Below are positions 1 to 8,048 of a DNA stretch of 64,000 bases, piece by piece. A program made the position numbers and the translations under genes. The stretch is from Bacteroidales bacterium (GTDB taxonomy: Bacteria; Bacteroidota; Bacteroidia; Bacteroidales; UBA7332), in assembly GCA_028687995.1 (NCBI GenBank), contig JAQTZA010000001.1, forward strand, positions 496,001 to 560,000, written 5' to 3'. How positions within the stretch are numbered: position 1 is the first letter of the stretch; each line of letters begins with the position of its first letter. The notes beneath the pieces are model-generated. The model worked only from the letters and a program-made list of their open reading frames with translations, was not told the DNA's origin and did not search any database.

Positions 1-389
1 TTGGTAGCACCCATATAGAATGAGTAGTTCGCCACCGAAACCTCAGCTGCACGATCAAATTTCTTATTGAGTTCTTCAATGGTCACCGTTTGCGGTTTGG
101 TATTTGGCATATCCATAAACGAAGTAACACCGCCAGCCACTGCGGCTCTCGACTCAGAAGTGATGTCTCCTTTTTGAGTTAAACCCGGTTCCCGAAAATG
201 CACCTGATCGTCTATCACACCAGGAATCAGCCACTTACCAGTTCCGTCTATAATAGTCACATTTGCCAAATCTATTTCCGGCAAATTACCAAAATAAACT
301 GCCGAAATTTTATCCTTTTCGATCAATACAGAACCCAACATGCGGGTTCCTTCGTTGATAATCGTTGTATTTTTAATCAAGGTCTTCAT
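1..389 (-). CDS. pyrC: Dihydroorotase, N-terminal part (runs off the left edge)
   Basis: Translating the minus strand from the ATG at 387-389 gives an amidohydrolase start, MKTLIKNTTIINEGTRML, followed by the metal-binding signature DDQVHFREPGLTQKGD and then AAVAGGVTSFMDMPNTKPQT. The HxHFREPG-type motif with the MPNT segment identifies class I dihydroorotase, the zinc enzyme that cyclises N-carbamoyl-aspartate to dihydroorotate in pyrimidine synthesis. In this copy the first metal-ligand histidine position reads Gln-Val-His; I recall DDQVHFREPG as the usual Bacteroidetes form rather than a defect. Only about 129 residues are inside the window; the rest of the catalytic barrel lies to the left. 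It starts 13 bp after the rimO stop codon, so it may be co-transcribed with rimO. Confidence 0.9.
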   Translation of the reverse strand, partial: MKTLIKNTTIINEGTRMLGSVLIEKDKISAVYFGNLPEIDLANVTIIDGTGKWLIPGVIDDQVHFREPGLTQKGDITSESRAAVAGGVTSFMDMPNTKPQTVTIEELNKKFDRAAEVSVANYSFYMGAT

Positions 390-402
390 AATCGTAATCG
401 GA

Positions 403-1704
403 TTAATTTTCAACTACTTTTCCATATAATTCAAACGGTTGACTATCCGTAATCAACACATTATATATCTCTCCTAGAATCAAATCGCTCTCTTTCGAAA
501 CCAATACCTCTGGATCGACCTCTGGAGAATCAAATTCCGAACGACCAATATAGAAATCCTCATCTTCTCGATCAATGATTATCGGTAACGTCTGTCCCAC
601 TTTTTGAGCGCTTAGTTCGGCTGCAATACCTTCTTGCACACGCATCAACTCATCCATGCGATATTGTTTCACTTCGGCAGGTACGTTATCTTCGTATTTT
701 TCTGCGGCGTAAGTTCCCTCTTCTTCAGAATATGGAAAAGCTCCCATGCGCTCAAATTTCATATCACGCACAAATTCAAGAAGTTCTTCAAAATCTTGTT
801 CTGTCTCACCGGGGAATCCCACTAAAAGGGTTGTTCTCAAGTGAATGCCTGACACTTCACGACGAATCGTATTCAACAATTCATACGTCTGCTCTTTTGT
901 TACGTTACGACGCATCGCTTTTAGCATAGGATTGCTAATGTGTTGCAACGCAATATCGAGGTAATTACAAACATTCTTGCGAGCACGCATCACTGGCAAA
1001 ATATTGAGAGGAAAAGAGGCTGGATAAGCGTAATGCAAGCGGATTCGCTCTACACCGGGCACATCTGAGATTTTCTCGATCAGTTCAGCCAACCGATTTT
1101 CTTTGTATAAATCTATTCCATAAAAGGTTAAATCCTGCGCAATCACCTGAAACTCCTTTACGCCAATGGTTACGAGATTATGCACTTCGGTGATAATATC
1201 CTCCATTTTGCGCGATTGATGCTTGCCAGTCATCAACGGAATAGCACAATAAGCGCAAGTCCGGTTACAACCTTCGCTGATTTTCAAATAAGCATAATGT
1301 TTGGGAGTCGTAATGGAGCGCTCTAATGCCACATCCTGATTATACGATTTTCCTAAATCGGTAATGACATTTTTCCAGTTGAATTTCCCATAATACTGAT
1401 CCACTTCCGGAATCTCTCTTTTAAGTTCCTCCAAATATCGCTCAGATAGACAACCCATTACGAGCAATTTACCTATTTTTCGCTTCTTTTTGGCTTGCAC
1501 AAATTGTAATATTGTATTCACCGATTCTTCTTTTGCATCGCCGATAAATCCACATGTATTAATGACCACAATTTCACCGTTCGGATTTTCAGAATCGTGA
1601 TTCACAGTGTATCCATTTGCCAAAAACTGACGCATCAGATTTTCGCTATCCACTAAATTTTTAGAGCAACCTAAGGAAATTATATCAACTTTATTTTTCT
1701 TCAT
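403..1704 (-). CDS. rimO: Ribosomal protein uS12 methylthiotransferase RimO
   Basis: 433 residues, normal length for the family. The N-terminal MTTase domain opens with ISLGCSKNLVDSE (Cys13). The radical-SAM domain carries EGCNRTCAYCAIP with cysteines at about 146, 150 and 153 for the 4Fe-4S cluster that binds S-adenosylmethionine, and the end is a TRAM-like RNA-binding domain. RimO methylthiolates a conserved aspartate of ribosomal protein uS12. The SLGCSKN motif and the short C-terminal TRAM favour RimO over the tRNA enzyme MiaB. It follows ftsY on the same strand, with about 120 bp holding two palindromic intergenic repeats between them. The ATG at 1702-1704 gives a clean family start. Confidence 0.95.
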   Translation of the reverse strand: MKKNKVDIISLGCSKNLVDSENLMRQFLANGYTVNHDSENPNGEIVVINTCGFIGDAKEESVNTILQFVQAKKKRKIGKLLVMGCLSERYLEELKREIPEVDQYYGKFNWKNVITDLGKSYNQDVALERSITTPKHYAYLKISEGCNRTCAYCAIPLMTGKHQSRKMEDIITEVHNLVTIGVKEFQVIAQDLTFYGIDLYKENRLAELIEKISDVPGVERIRLHYAYPASFPLNILPVMRARKNVCNYLDIALQHISNPMLKAMRRNVTKEQTYELLNTIRREVSGIHLRTTLLVGFPGETEQDFEELLEFVRDMKFERMGAFPYSEEEGTYAAEKYEDNVPAEVKQYRMDELMRVQEGIAAELSAQKVGQTLPIIIDREDEDFYIGRSEFDSPEVDPEVLVSKESDLILGEIYNVLITDSQPFELYGKVVEN

Positions 1705-1825
1705 AATAAAAAAAGCCCCTCCCTAACCCTCCCCAAAAGGGAGGGAATTGAAGAGCTTAATATAAATTTTGTTTAAACATTTAATCATTTTTCTGAGTCC
1801 CCCTTTGGGGGATCAAGGGGGCATA
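1705..1825. repeat. Two palindromic intergenic repeats (G-run/C-run type)
   Basis: Between ftsY and rimO lie two imperfect palindromes. At about 1717-1745 a CCTCCCTAACCCTCCCC arm is followed by AAAAGGGAGGG; at about 1799-1822 CCCCCTTTGGGGG is followed by ATCAAGGGGG. Similar pyrimidine/purine palindromes recur at 42674-42830, 44490-44630, 46330-46395, 52690-52730, 54780-54802 and 56395-56445. They look like a dispersed REP-like family and may also act as transcript 3' ends. No coding potential is seen here. Confidence 0.6.
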
Positions 1826-2779
1826 TTATTCTCCAAACAAAGAATCGACAAACTCTTTTTTGCGGAATACCTGCAAATCATCGATACCTTCACCCAATCC
1901 AATATATTTAACTGGCGTGTGAAATTGATCTGAAATACCAATCACAACGCCACCTTTTGCGGTGCCATCTAACTTTGTAATCGCCAACGCATTCACTTCT
2001 GTAGCCGCTGTAAACTGACGAGCCTGTTCGAAAGCATTTTGACCGGTAGAACCATCGAGCACCAATAAAATCTCGTGGGGCGCATCGTCCACCACTTTCT
2101 TCATCACGCTCTTGATTTTGGTCAGCTCATTCATCAAACCCACTTTATTGTGCAATCGACCGGCTGTATCAATAATCACCACATCGGCGTTATTTGCTTT
2201 TGCCGAGCTCAATGCATCGAAAGCAACAGATGCTGGATCTGAACCCATTTTTTGTTTGATAACAGGTACTCCTACTCGTTCACCCCAAATCACCAACTGT
2301 TCTACTGCTGCTGCACGAAAAGTATCGGCGGCCCCCAGATAGACCGATAGTCCATTTTTCTTAAATTGATGAGCCAATTTGCCAATGGTGGTAGTTTTGC
2401 CTACTCCATTCACACCGACGACCATTATCACATATGGCTTTTTATCTTCGGGAACAGTAAATTCGTGCTCAATATCACTGTTATTCTCTGTCAGCAGTGA
2501 GGCGATTTCATCACGCAGAATATTATTGAGTTCGGATTGATTTAAGAATTTGTCCGAAGAGACTCTTTTTTCGATACGAGTGATAATTTTGAGCGTCGTT
2601 TCCACACCCACATCCGACGTAATCAATATCTCTTCTAATTGATCCAGAACATCTTCGTCAACTTTTGATTTCCCAACAATAATTCTCGACAACTTCGAAA
2701 AAACATTCTCTTTTGTTTTTTCCAGACCTTTGTCTAGCGTCTCTTTTTTTTCCTTTGAAAAGAAATTAAATATTCCCAT
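1826..2779 (-). CDS. ftsY: Signal recognition particle receptor FtsY
   Basis: 317 residues. A short acidic/basic N-terminus is followed by the helical N domain (about 20-100) and the SRP-type GTPase G domain: P-loop GVNGVGKT at 122-129, the IBD-type segment around LGAADTFRAAAVEQL, DTAGR at 204-208, and TKLDGTAKGG near the C-terminus. It is the membrane-associated receptor that docks SRP-ribosome complexes at the Sec translocon for co-translational membrane insertion. It lacks the long A domain of the E. coli protein, usual outside gammaproteobacteria. It lies downstream of the ribosomal mini-operon but is separated from it by an apparent terminator at 2834-2862. Confidence 0.95.
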   Translation of the reverse strand: MGIFNFFSKEKKETLDKGLEKTKENVFSKLSRIIVGKSKVDEDVLDQLEEILITSDVGVETTLKIITRIEKRVSSDKFLNQSELNNILRDEIASLLTENNSDIEHEFTVPEDKKPYVIMVVGVNGVGKTTTIGKLAHQFKKNGLSVYLGAADTFRAAAVEQLVIWGERVGVPVIKQKMGSDPASVAFDALSSAKANNADVVIIDTAGRLHNKVGLMNELTKIKSVMKKVVDDAPHEILLVLDGSTGQNAFEQARQFTAATEVNALAITKLDGTAKGGVVIGISDQFHTPVKYIGLGEGIDDLQVFRKKEFVDSLFGE

Positions 2780-2833
2780 AATTTGAAATCAAAATACTGT
2801 AATTCAGCCACAAAAGTAATGAAAATCTGTGTA

Positions 2834-2862
2834 TAAAAAAAGCTCCTCAAATTGAGAAGCTT
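2834..2862 (-). terminator. Intrinsic terminator of the rpmB-rpmG-DUF4295 operon
   Basis: Arms at 2840-2850 and 2852-2862 form a stem with one mismatch (read on the minus strand AAGCTTCTCAA / TTGAGGAGCTT). It is followed on the minus strand by seven T at 2834-2840. It lies 25 bp after the stop codon of the small DUF4295 gene and before ftsY. Confidence 0.75.
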
Positions 2863-2886
2863 CTTTTATATAGTATAGAAATATCT

Positions 2887-3039
2887 TTATTTCGCGAAAA
2901 ATTCTTTCACTTTTTCGTTAGGAACCATTTCATCTTGAAATGTGTAAGCTCCCGTTTTTGGTGATTTAACCATCTTAATCACTTTTGAATAAGTACGTCC
3001 TTCACCTTTTTGTAATGATGCTACGGTTTTCTTTGCCAT
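2887..3039 (-). CDS. DUF4295 small basic protein, ribosome-associated by context
   Basis: A 50-residue ORF too short for usual ORF cut-offs: MAKKTVASLQKGEGRTYSKV ... ending VKEFFAK. The MAKK start, richness in Lys/Arg and position directly after rpmG match the DUF4295 family, a Bacteroidetes-specific protein that I recall always following rpmG. I recall that one Bacteroidetes-specific small 50S protein (named bL38) was reported from a Flavobacterium ribosome structure; whether that is this family I cannot verify here. The gap to rpmG is 8 bp, and the terminator at 2834-2862 follows, so it is the last gene of a three-gene ribosomal operon. Confidence 0.88.
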   Translation of the reverse strand: MAKKTVASLQKGEGRTYSKVIKMVKSPKTGAYTFQDEMVPNEKVKEFFAK

Positions 3040-3047
3040 GATTGACC

Positions 3048-3236
3048 TTATTTAATTTCTTTATGAACTGTCACTTTCTTCAAAATGGGGTTGTATTTTT
3101 TCAACTCCATACGTTCAGTGGTATTTTTTCTATTTTTAGTAGTAATGTAACGCGATGTGCCGGGCATACCGCTAGTCTTGTGCTCTGTGCACTCCATTAT
3201 TACTTGGATTCTATTACCTTTTGCTTTCTTTGCCAT
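3048..3236 (-). CDS. rpmG: 50S ribosomal protein bL33
   Basis: 62 residues, [19 protein letters not shown], then [20 protein letters not shown] and LKKYNP near the end: the bL33 fold signature. Only one cysteine is present, so this is the zinc-free (C-minus) form; the CxxC pairs of the zinc ribbon are lost. It is a component of the large ribosomal subunit near the E site. It lies 14 bp after rpmB and 8 bp before the DUF4295 gene. Confidence 0.95.
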   Translation of the reverse strand: MAKKAKGNRIQVIMECTEHKTSGMPGTSRYITTKNRKNTTERMELKKYNPILKKVTVHKEIK

Positions 3237-3250
3237 TTTCTTTATCTCCT

Positions 3251-3505
3251 TTATCCAATAACGCGAATTTCACTTAAGAAACCATTCTCAATTGCTTTTT
3301 TAACAGCAGCATCTAAACCAAGCTTGTTAATAGTTCTCAAACCTGCAGCTGATATTTTAAGATCAATCCACTCTTCTTGTTCTACCCAGTAGAATTTTTT
3401 TCTAAAAAGATTGACATTGAACACTCTCTTAGTTCTTCTCTTAGAGTGTGATACGTTGTTGCCAACCATCGCTTTTTTTCCGGTAATCTGACAAATCTTC
3501 GACAT
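3251..3505 (-). CDS. rpmB: 50S ribosomal protein bL28
   Basis: 84 residues. [20 protein letters not shown] followed by [13 protein letters not shown] is the diagnostic bL28 N-terminus. ITGKK and the GNNVSHS segment are conserved; the later [10 protein letters not shown] segment completes the family pattern. It is a large-subunit ribosomal protein. It is the first gene of the rpmB-rpmG-DUF4295 operon, and the 189-bp region 3506-3694 upstream must hold its promoter. Confidence 0.95.
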   Translation of the reverse strand: MSKICQITGKKAMVGNNVSHSKRRTKRVFNVNLFRKKFYWVEQEEWIDLKISAAGLRTINKLGLDAAVKKAIENGFLSEIRVIG

Positions 3506-3694
3506 TGCTATCTTGTGTTTTATTATTATATTTTTTCTATTTTCTCAAACAGTCCGCAAAGTAAAGCAATATTTCCGAACTACACAAATAATTGTTTGCA
3601 AAAATCCATATTTTAAGAAGGAATGAGAATGAAGGGTTCTATGCGTTAAAAGAAGTTACAAGGATTCGTTCTTTTTTACATTATTCGACCATTT

Positions 3695-4945
3695 TTATCT
3701 AAATTTTAGCTCTATCATCTCAGCAGCCAAAAGCATTGCTTCGTTCGAGGCACGTTGAATATTTGCCTCTCTCACCTTTCCAAGACGAAACAACTCTACA
3801 CGCACTTCGTCTCTCATTTTGACTGCTATCCAAACTGTACCTACTGGTTTTTCAAGCGTTCCACCATCAGGGCCGGCAATGCCAGTCGTAGCTATCGCGA
3901 CATCAGCATCTGCCAACTTTGCAATCCCATTGACCATCTCCAACGCAACCTCTCTACTCACTGCACCAAATTGCTCAAGCGAATCCTTAGAGACGCCTAA
4001 AACAGCACGTTTCATCTCATTGGAGTAAGAAACAACTCCTCCTAAGAAATAAGCAGAACTACCTGAAATAGAAGTGATATGGTGCGCAATATTTCCTCCA
4101 GTGCAACTCTCAGCCACAGCCAATGTGAGGTCGTTTTTCTTTAATAACTTCCCTAAAACTTCGCTTATCGGCGCATCCGAAGATGAAAATATCGAATCGC
4201 CCAACAGAGGAAGCAATGATTGTTCGGCTTTCTCCAACGCTGTTTCGATCAGTGTCAAATCAGAGTGTCGAGCCGTTAGTCTTAATCGAACGACTCCAGG
4301 CGATGGCAGATAAGCCAATCGAATAAAATCAGGCAATGCGTTTTCCCAAGCCTCAATATGCAGTGCCAACGCCGATTCGGGGTAATTTTTTACCGAAAAA
4401 GTACGATGAACAATGTGTATATCTTTCGAGAATCTAGCTTTTAAACGTGGAAGAATATCTCGAGTCATGGCAGTTTTCATTTCGAAAGGCACACCCGGCA
4501 TCGAAACTAGAATCTTACCATTACGCTCAAACCAAGTGATGGGTGCTGTTCCCGTGGTATTTTCAATAACCTCACAGTCACGTGGGACAAACGCCTGATC
4601 GCGAGTCAGTTCATTTATTTTAATATTACGACCTGCAAATAAAACTTCAATGCGGCTCAAAACATCTTCATTGAACACTAGTTCTGTCTCGAAAAATTCG
4701 CACAACGTTTTCTTCGTGATGTCGTCTTTGGTTGGACCGATTCCGCCCGTCACCAGCACTACATCTACCCGACTCAACGCGGTTGAAAATGCGCTAAGCA
4801 ACTCGTCACGATCATCGCCAATAGTAATTTTTCGAGCTACTTCAAACCCTAAATTGTTAAGCTCTTTGCCCATCCAAGCTGAGTTCGTATCTACCACCTG
4901 ACCAATAAGAAGTTCGTCTCCTATCGTTATTATCTCAACATCCAT
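3695..4945 (-). CDS. cinA: CinA-type nicotinamide-nucleotide amidase / competence-damage protein
   Basis: 416 residues, full-length two-domain CinA. The N-terminal MoaB-like domain starts MDVEIITIGDELLIGQVVDT and has VTGGIGPTKDD and MPGVPFEM. The C-terminal CinA/PncC amidase domain (about 255-416) contains AVAESCTGGNIAHHI, LGGVVSYSNE and TTGIAGPDGG. Established roles of the family are ADP-ribose pyrophosphatase (N domain) and NMN deamidase (C domain) in pyridine-nucleotide salvage; a competence role is only known in some Gram-positives. It sits upstream of the ribosomal operon, as in other Bacteroidales. Confidence 0.93.
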   Translation of the reverse strand: MDVEIITIGDELLIGQVVDTNSAWMGKELNNLGFEVARKITIGDDRDELLSAFSTALSRVDVVLVTGGIGPTKDDITKKTLCEFFETELVFNEDVLSRIEVLFAGRNIKINELTRDQAFVPRDCEVIENTTGTAPITWFERNGKILVSMPGVPFEMKTAMTRDILPRLKARFSKDIHIVHRTFSVKNYPESALALHIEAWENALPDFIRLAYLPSPGVVRLRLTARHSDLTLIETALEKAEQSLLPLLGDSIFSSSDAPISEVLGKLLKKNDLTLAVAESCTGGNIAHHITSISGSSAYFLGGVVSYSNEMKRAVLGVSKDSLEQFGAVSREVALEMVNGIAKLADADVAIATTGIAGPDGGTLEKPVGTVWIAVKMRDEVRVELFRLGKVREANIQRASNEAMLLAAEMIELKFR

Positions 4946-5042
4946 TTTTCAAAACATCTACATTATATTGAATACAGAAAATGGGCAGTATGCAAGCACA
5001 CAACCCATTCGCAAAGATAGATAATTCTTATGTTATACCAAT

Positions 5043-7880
5043 TTATTTCTTTTCACTGCATTGATCCACCAAATAGACAATGGATTGATACGGCACACCA
5101 CTGTGGGTAGTTAGACCTATTTCGCAGGTACGGCTGTTGCTGTATCCATACTTCACCTTCTTCGCTTCTATTTGCGGACGAAGTTTGCGCAATGCGTATT
5201 TATTTATTTCAGGATGAGTAAAACCTTTATCACCGGCAAATCCACAACAGCCAACCTCCTCGGGGACAAGCACATTGTTTGAGCAAGCACGTGCCAAATT
5301 TATAGTTTTTTCGGCTAACCCCATTTTTGTCATACTACAGGTAACGTGTATTGAAATCGGATCGTCTGTTTTGGTAAAGTTCAATTTATCCATCAAAAAT
5401 TCATGAATAAATTCAACCGGCTCATAGAGCTTCAACGGTTTGCCCATGGTGTGACGCATGCGATACAAGCAGGGACTTTGATCGCACAAAACAGGATATT
5501 TACCATTTCTGGAAGCCACTAGAAGTGATTCTTCCAATTCGGATGACTTTTCGTCCGCCTCTTTATAGAATCCTTTACTTTCCCAGATGGTTCCACAACA
5601 CAAGCTTTTCATCCTTTCGGGATAAATTACCTCGTATCCCGCTTTTTTCAGCAATTCTAATAATTTAAGGTGTAACGGCATTTGATCTGGATCGCCGCTT
5701 GCCGGCCCCATCGTTTGATTGATGCAACTCGGGAAATAGACCACTTTAAGCGGGTTATCTGAATTAACAGGTTGTACTATTGGACGTTTGATACCTTTTG
5801 GCATAGCTGGAGTCCAAAGAGGTATGGCATTTCCACTAACATATCGAGCGCTATTCGCTAAGGCTTGAAAGGATTTTGTACCTACAACTCCGTGAAGTGT
5901 ATTGACAAATGCCAACGCATTACTTATAATAGGTGTAATTTTACCAAAATTATGGGCAGTATAAGCACCAAGCTGCTTATTCGGGAACGATTGATTATTA
6001 ATGGCTCTTAAGTCGTGAATCAATTCTCCGGTATTGATACCTACAGGGCAGCTGGTAGAACACAAACCATCACCAGCACAAGTTTGTTCGCCGAGATATT
6101 TAAATCCTTCTTCCAACTCTTTTCTTCGCTCAGGCTCAATTCCTAGATTCTTCAATCGAGTAATTTCGCGCTGCACCACTATACGCTGACGAGAAGACAA
6201 AGAAAATCCATTGGTCAAACAATTTATTTCACAGAAACCGCACTCTATACATTTATCTACATGCTTGTTAGTCGGAGTCAATGATTTGAAATTCTTCAAA
6301 TAACAATCGGGATCGTCGTTAAATATCACACCCGGATTGAGCAATCCTTTCGGATCAAAAAGGTTTTTCACCTCTTTCATGATGCCGAAAATCTCATCTC
6401 CCCACTCTACCGGAACAAACGGAGCCATGTTTCGACCTGTGCCATGTTCCGCTTTGAGAGAACCATCGTATTTATTAACAACAAGATCAACCACCTCTTT
6501 CATCAGCGCCTCGTAGCGTTTCACTTCATTCGGGTTATCAAAATCTAGATTAACAATAAAGTGAAAATTACCTTCTAATGCGTGGCCGTAAATCACCCCT
6601 TCATCGTAACCATGACGCGCAATCAGTTTTTGCAAATCGTCGGTGGCTGCCGGCAAATCGTCAATCTGAAAAGCCAAATCTTCGATAAAGCAAGTTGTAC
6701 CCAAAGGCCTCATACCTCCAACTGAAGGGAAAATTCCTTTTCTAATTTTCCAATATTTGCCATATTCTTCTACTTTATCTGTAAAATGAATCGGCTTTAT
6801 GGTAGGAACATCTGAAATAAGTCCTTCAATGATTTTGATATTTTTATCAAGTTGCTCTTGATCATCCGCTTTGGTTTCTACTAAAATAGCGGTTACCCCA
6901 TCGGGAAAATCTTTAATATACGCCGGAATTCCATCCTGATTTTCCACAGATTTTAATGCGAGTCGATCAAGCAATTCGGCACCATACACCTCTTTCTTTC
7001 CTTTTTTCATCTTCACAACCGCCTTAGAAGCTGTGACAATATCGGAGAAATAGATCATAGCACTCGCTTTGAATGGCTGATCTACAACTGTTTTAAGTGT
7101 AAATTCAGAGGCAAACGCTAATGTGCCTTCAGAACCAACGAGCAGATTAACAATAATCTGAATCGGATCGTCATAATCGATAAAGGCATTCACACTTAAG
7201 CCAGTTGTATTTTTGATGGAGTACTTCTTTCGAATGCGCTCCACCAACGGTTGATTGGCCCGAATACGGGTCTTTATTTCTTCAATTTTGGATATAAAAT
7301 CGGCATGAGTTTTCTTGAAATTCTCCCTGCTTTCAGGATTGCGTGTATCGAGCAATGTTCCATCCGAAAAAATGATACGTGCGCCGATAATGGTTCTGTA
7401 ACTATTCTCATGAACACCACAATTCATACCACTGGCATTATTCATCACAATACCCCCAATCATGGCAGAATTGATGGAAGCAGGATCAGGACCAAGCTTT
7501 CTACCATATTTAGCAAGAATTTGATTAATGCGAGCGCCCACAATTCCGCATTGAACCGTAATCTCTTCTGCATTTTCTGACACAGAATAATCTTCCCAAT
7601 GTTTTCCAGCGACGAGCATCACAGAATCGGAAATTGCCTGCCCTGACAAACTAGTGCCTGCTGCACGAAATGTGACTGGAAGATTATATTTGTAACACAA
7701 TTTTATAGCCTCAACAACTTCTTGTTCATTGGCTGAACGCACTATCATTTGAGGTATTAATCGGTAAAATCCGGCGTCTGTTCCCCACGCCAATTTACGA
7801 ACCTCATCTAAATAGATACGATCACCTGGCAAAACCTTTCTCAGCTCATCGTAGAATAATTTATATTTTTCTTTTAGCAT
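5043..7880 (-). CDS. FAD/Fe-S D-2-hydroxyacid (D-lactate-type) dehydrogenase
   Basis: 945 residues, a fusion of GlcD-like and GlpC-like parts. Residues about 1-450 form the FAD_binding_4/FAD-oxidase C unit (RAAGTSLSGQAISD, GPDPASINSAMIGGIVMNNA, EHGTGRNMAPFV). About 530-620 is a ferredoxin-like unit with CIECGFCEINC and CAGDGLCSTSCPVGI. The C-terminus has two cysteine-rich CCG motifs (LCCGTIWES and GCCGFAGDKG). This layout oxidises D-lactate or a similar 2-hydroxyacid and passes electrons to the quinone pool; it acts at the cytoplasmic membrane. It is transcribed divergently from the AraC gene and has the conserved operator with its -7 box at 7977-7984, so it is predicted to be co-regulated with the sugar and beta-helix genes. 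The exact substrate is unknown. Confidence 0.85.
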   Translation of the reverse strand: MLKEKYKLFYDELRKVLPGDRIYLDEVRKLAWGTDAGFYRLIPQMIVRSANEQEVVEAIKLCYKYNLPVTFRAAGTSLSGQAISDSVMLVAGKHWEDYSVSENAEEITVQCGIVGARINQILAKYGRKLGPDPASINSAMIGGIVMNNASGMNCGVHENSYRTIIGARIIFSDGTLLDTRNPESRENFKKTHADFISKIEEIKTRIRANQPLVERIRKKYSIKNTTGLSVNAFIDYDDPIQIIVNLLVGSEGTLAFASEFTLKTVVDQPFKASAMIYFSDIVTASKAVVKMKKGKKEVYGAELLDRLALKSVENQDGIPAYIKDFPDGVTAILVETKADDQEQLDKNIKIIEGLISDVPTIKPIHFTDKVEEYGKYWKIRKGIFPSVGGMRPLGTTCFIEDLAFQIDDLPAATDDLQKLIARHGYDEGVIYGHALEGNFHFIVNLDFDNPNEVKRYEALMKEVVDLVVNKYDGSLKAEHGTGRNMAPFVPVEWGDEIFGIMKEVKNLFDPKGLLNPGVIFNDDPDCYLKNFKSLTPTNKHVDKCIECGFCEINCLTNGFSLSSRQRIVVQREITRLKNLGIEPERRKELEEGFKYLGEQTCAGDGLCSTSCPVGINTGELIHDLRAINNQSFPNKQLGAYTAHNFGKITPIISNALAFVNTLHGVVGTKSFQALANSARYVSGNAIPLWTPAMPKGIKRPIVQPVNSDNPLKVVYFPSCINQTMGPASGDPDQMPLHLKLLELLKKAGYEVIYPERMKSLCCGTIWESKGFYKEADEKSSELEESLLVASRNGKYPVLCDQSPCLYRMRHTMGKPLKLYEPVEFIHEFLMDKLNFTKTDDPISIHVTCSMTKMGLAEKTINLARACSNNVLVPEEVGCCGFAGDKGFTHPEINKYALRKLRPQIEAKKVKYGYSNSRTCEIGLTTHSGVPYQSIVYLVDQCSEKK

Positions 7881-7976
7881 AAATCGAATTTATTAAAATA
7901 TTTATAATCCAGTCAACACAAAACATATCTAATTTGACACCAAAATTATACATTAAATTAACATCAAAATAACTTA

Positions 7977-8043
7977 CAAAAATAATAATTCAATTTCATT
8001 TGGAAAATAGACTAAATGACATTAAATTTGCACAAAATGGCAT
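7977..8043 (-). promoter_or_regulatory. AraC-type operator and promoter, copy A (oxidoreductase/araC divergon)
   Basis: AAATG cores at 8014-8018 and 8035-8039 are 21 bp apart, in the context CTAAATGACA and GCACAAAATGGCA. The minus-strand -7 box is CAAAAATA at 7977-7984 (TATTTTTG on the minus strand, a full TAnnTTTG match), with 29 bases between box and first core as in all other copies. It serves the gene starting at 7880 and overlaps the AraC promoter on the plus strand. Confidence 0.8.
7999..8030 (+). promoter_or_regulatory. Promoter of the AraC-family regulator gene
   Basis: TTTG at 7999-8002 and TAAATTTG at 8023-8030 are 20 bp apart, a full match to the Bacteroidetes primary-sigma promoter (TTTG, 19-21 bp, TAnnTTTG). 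Transcription would start near 8037 and give a leader of about 12 nt. The -7 box lies inside the spacer of operator A, so a protein bound there should block this promoter. Confidence 0.65.
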
Positions 8044-8048
8044 AATTT

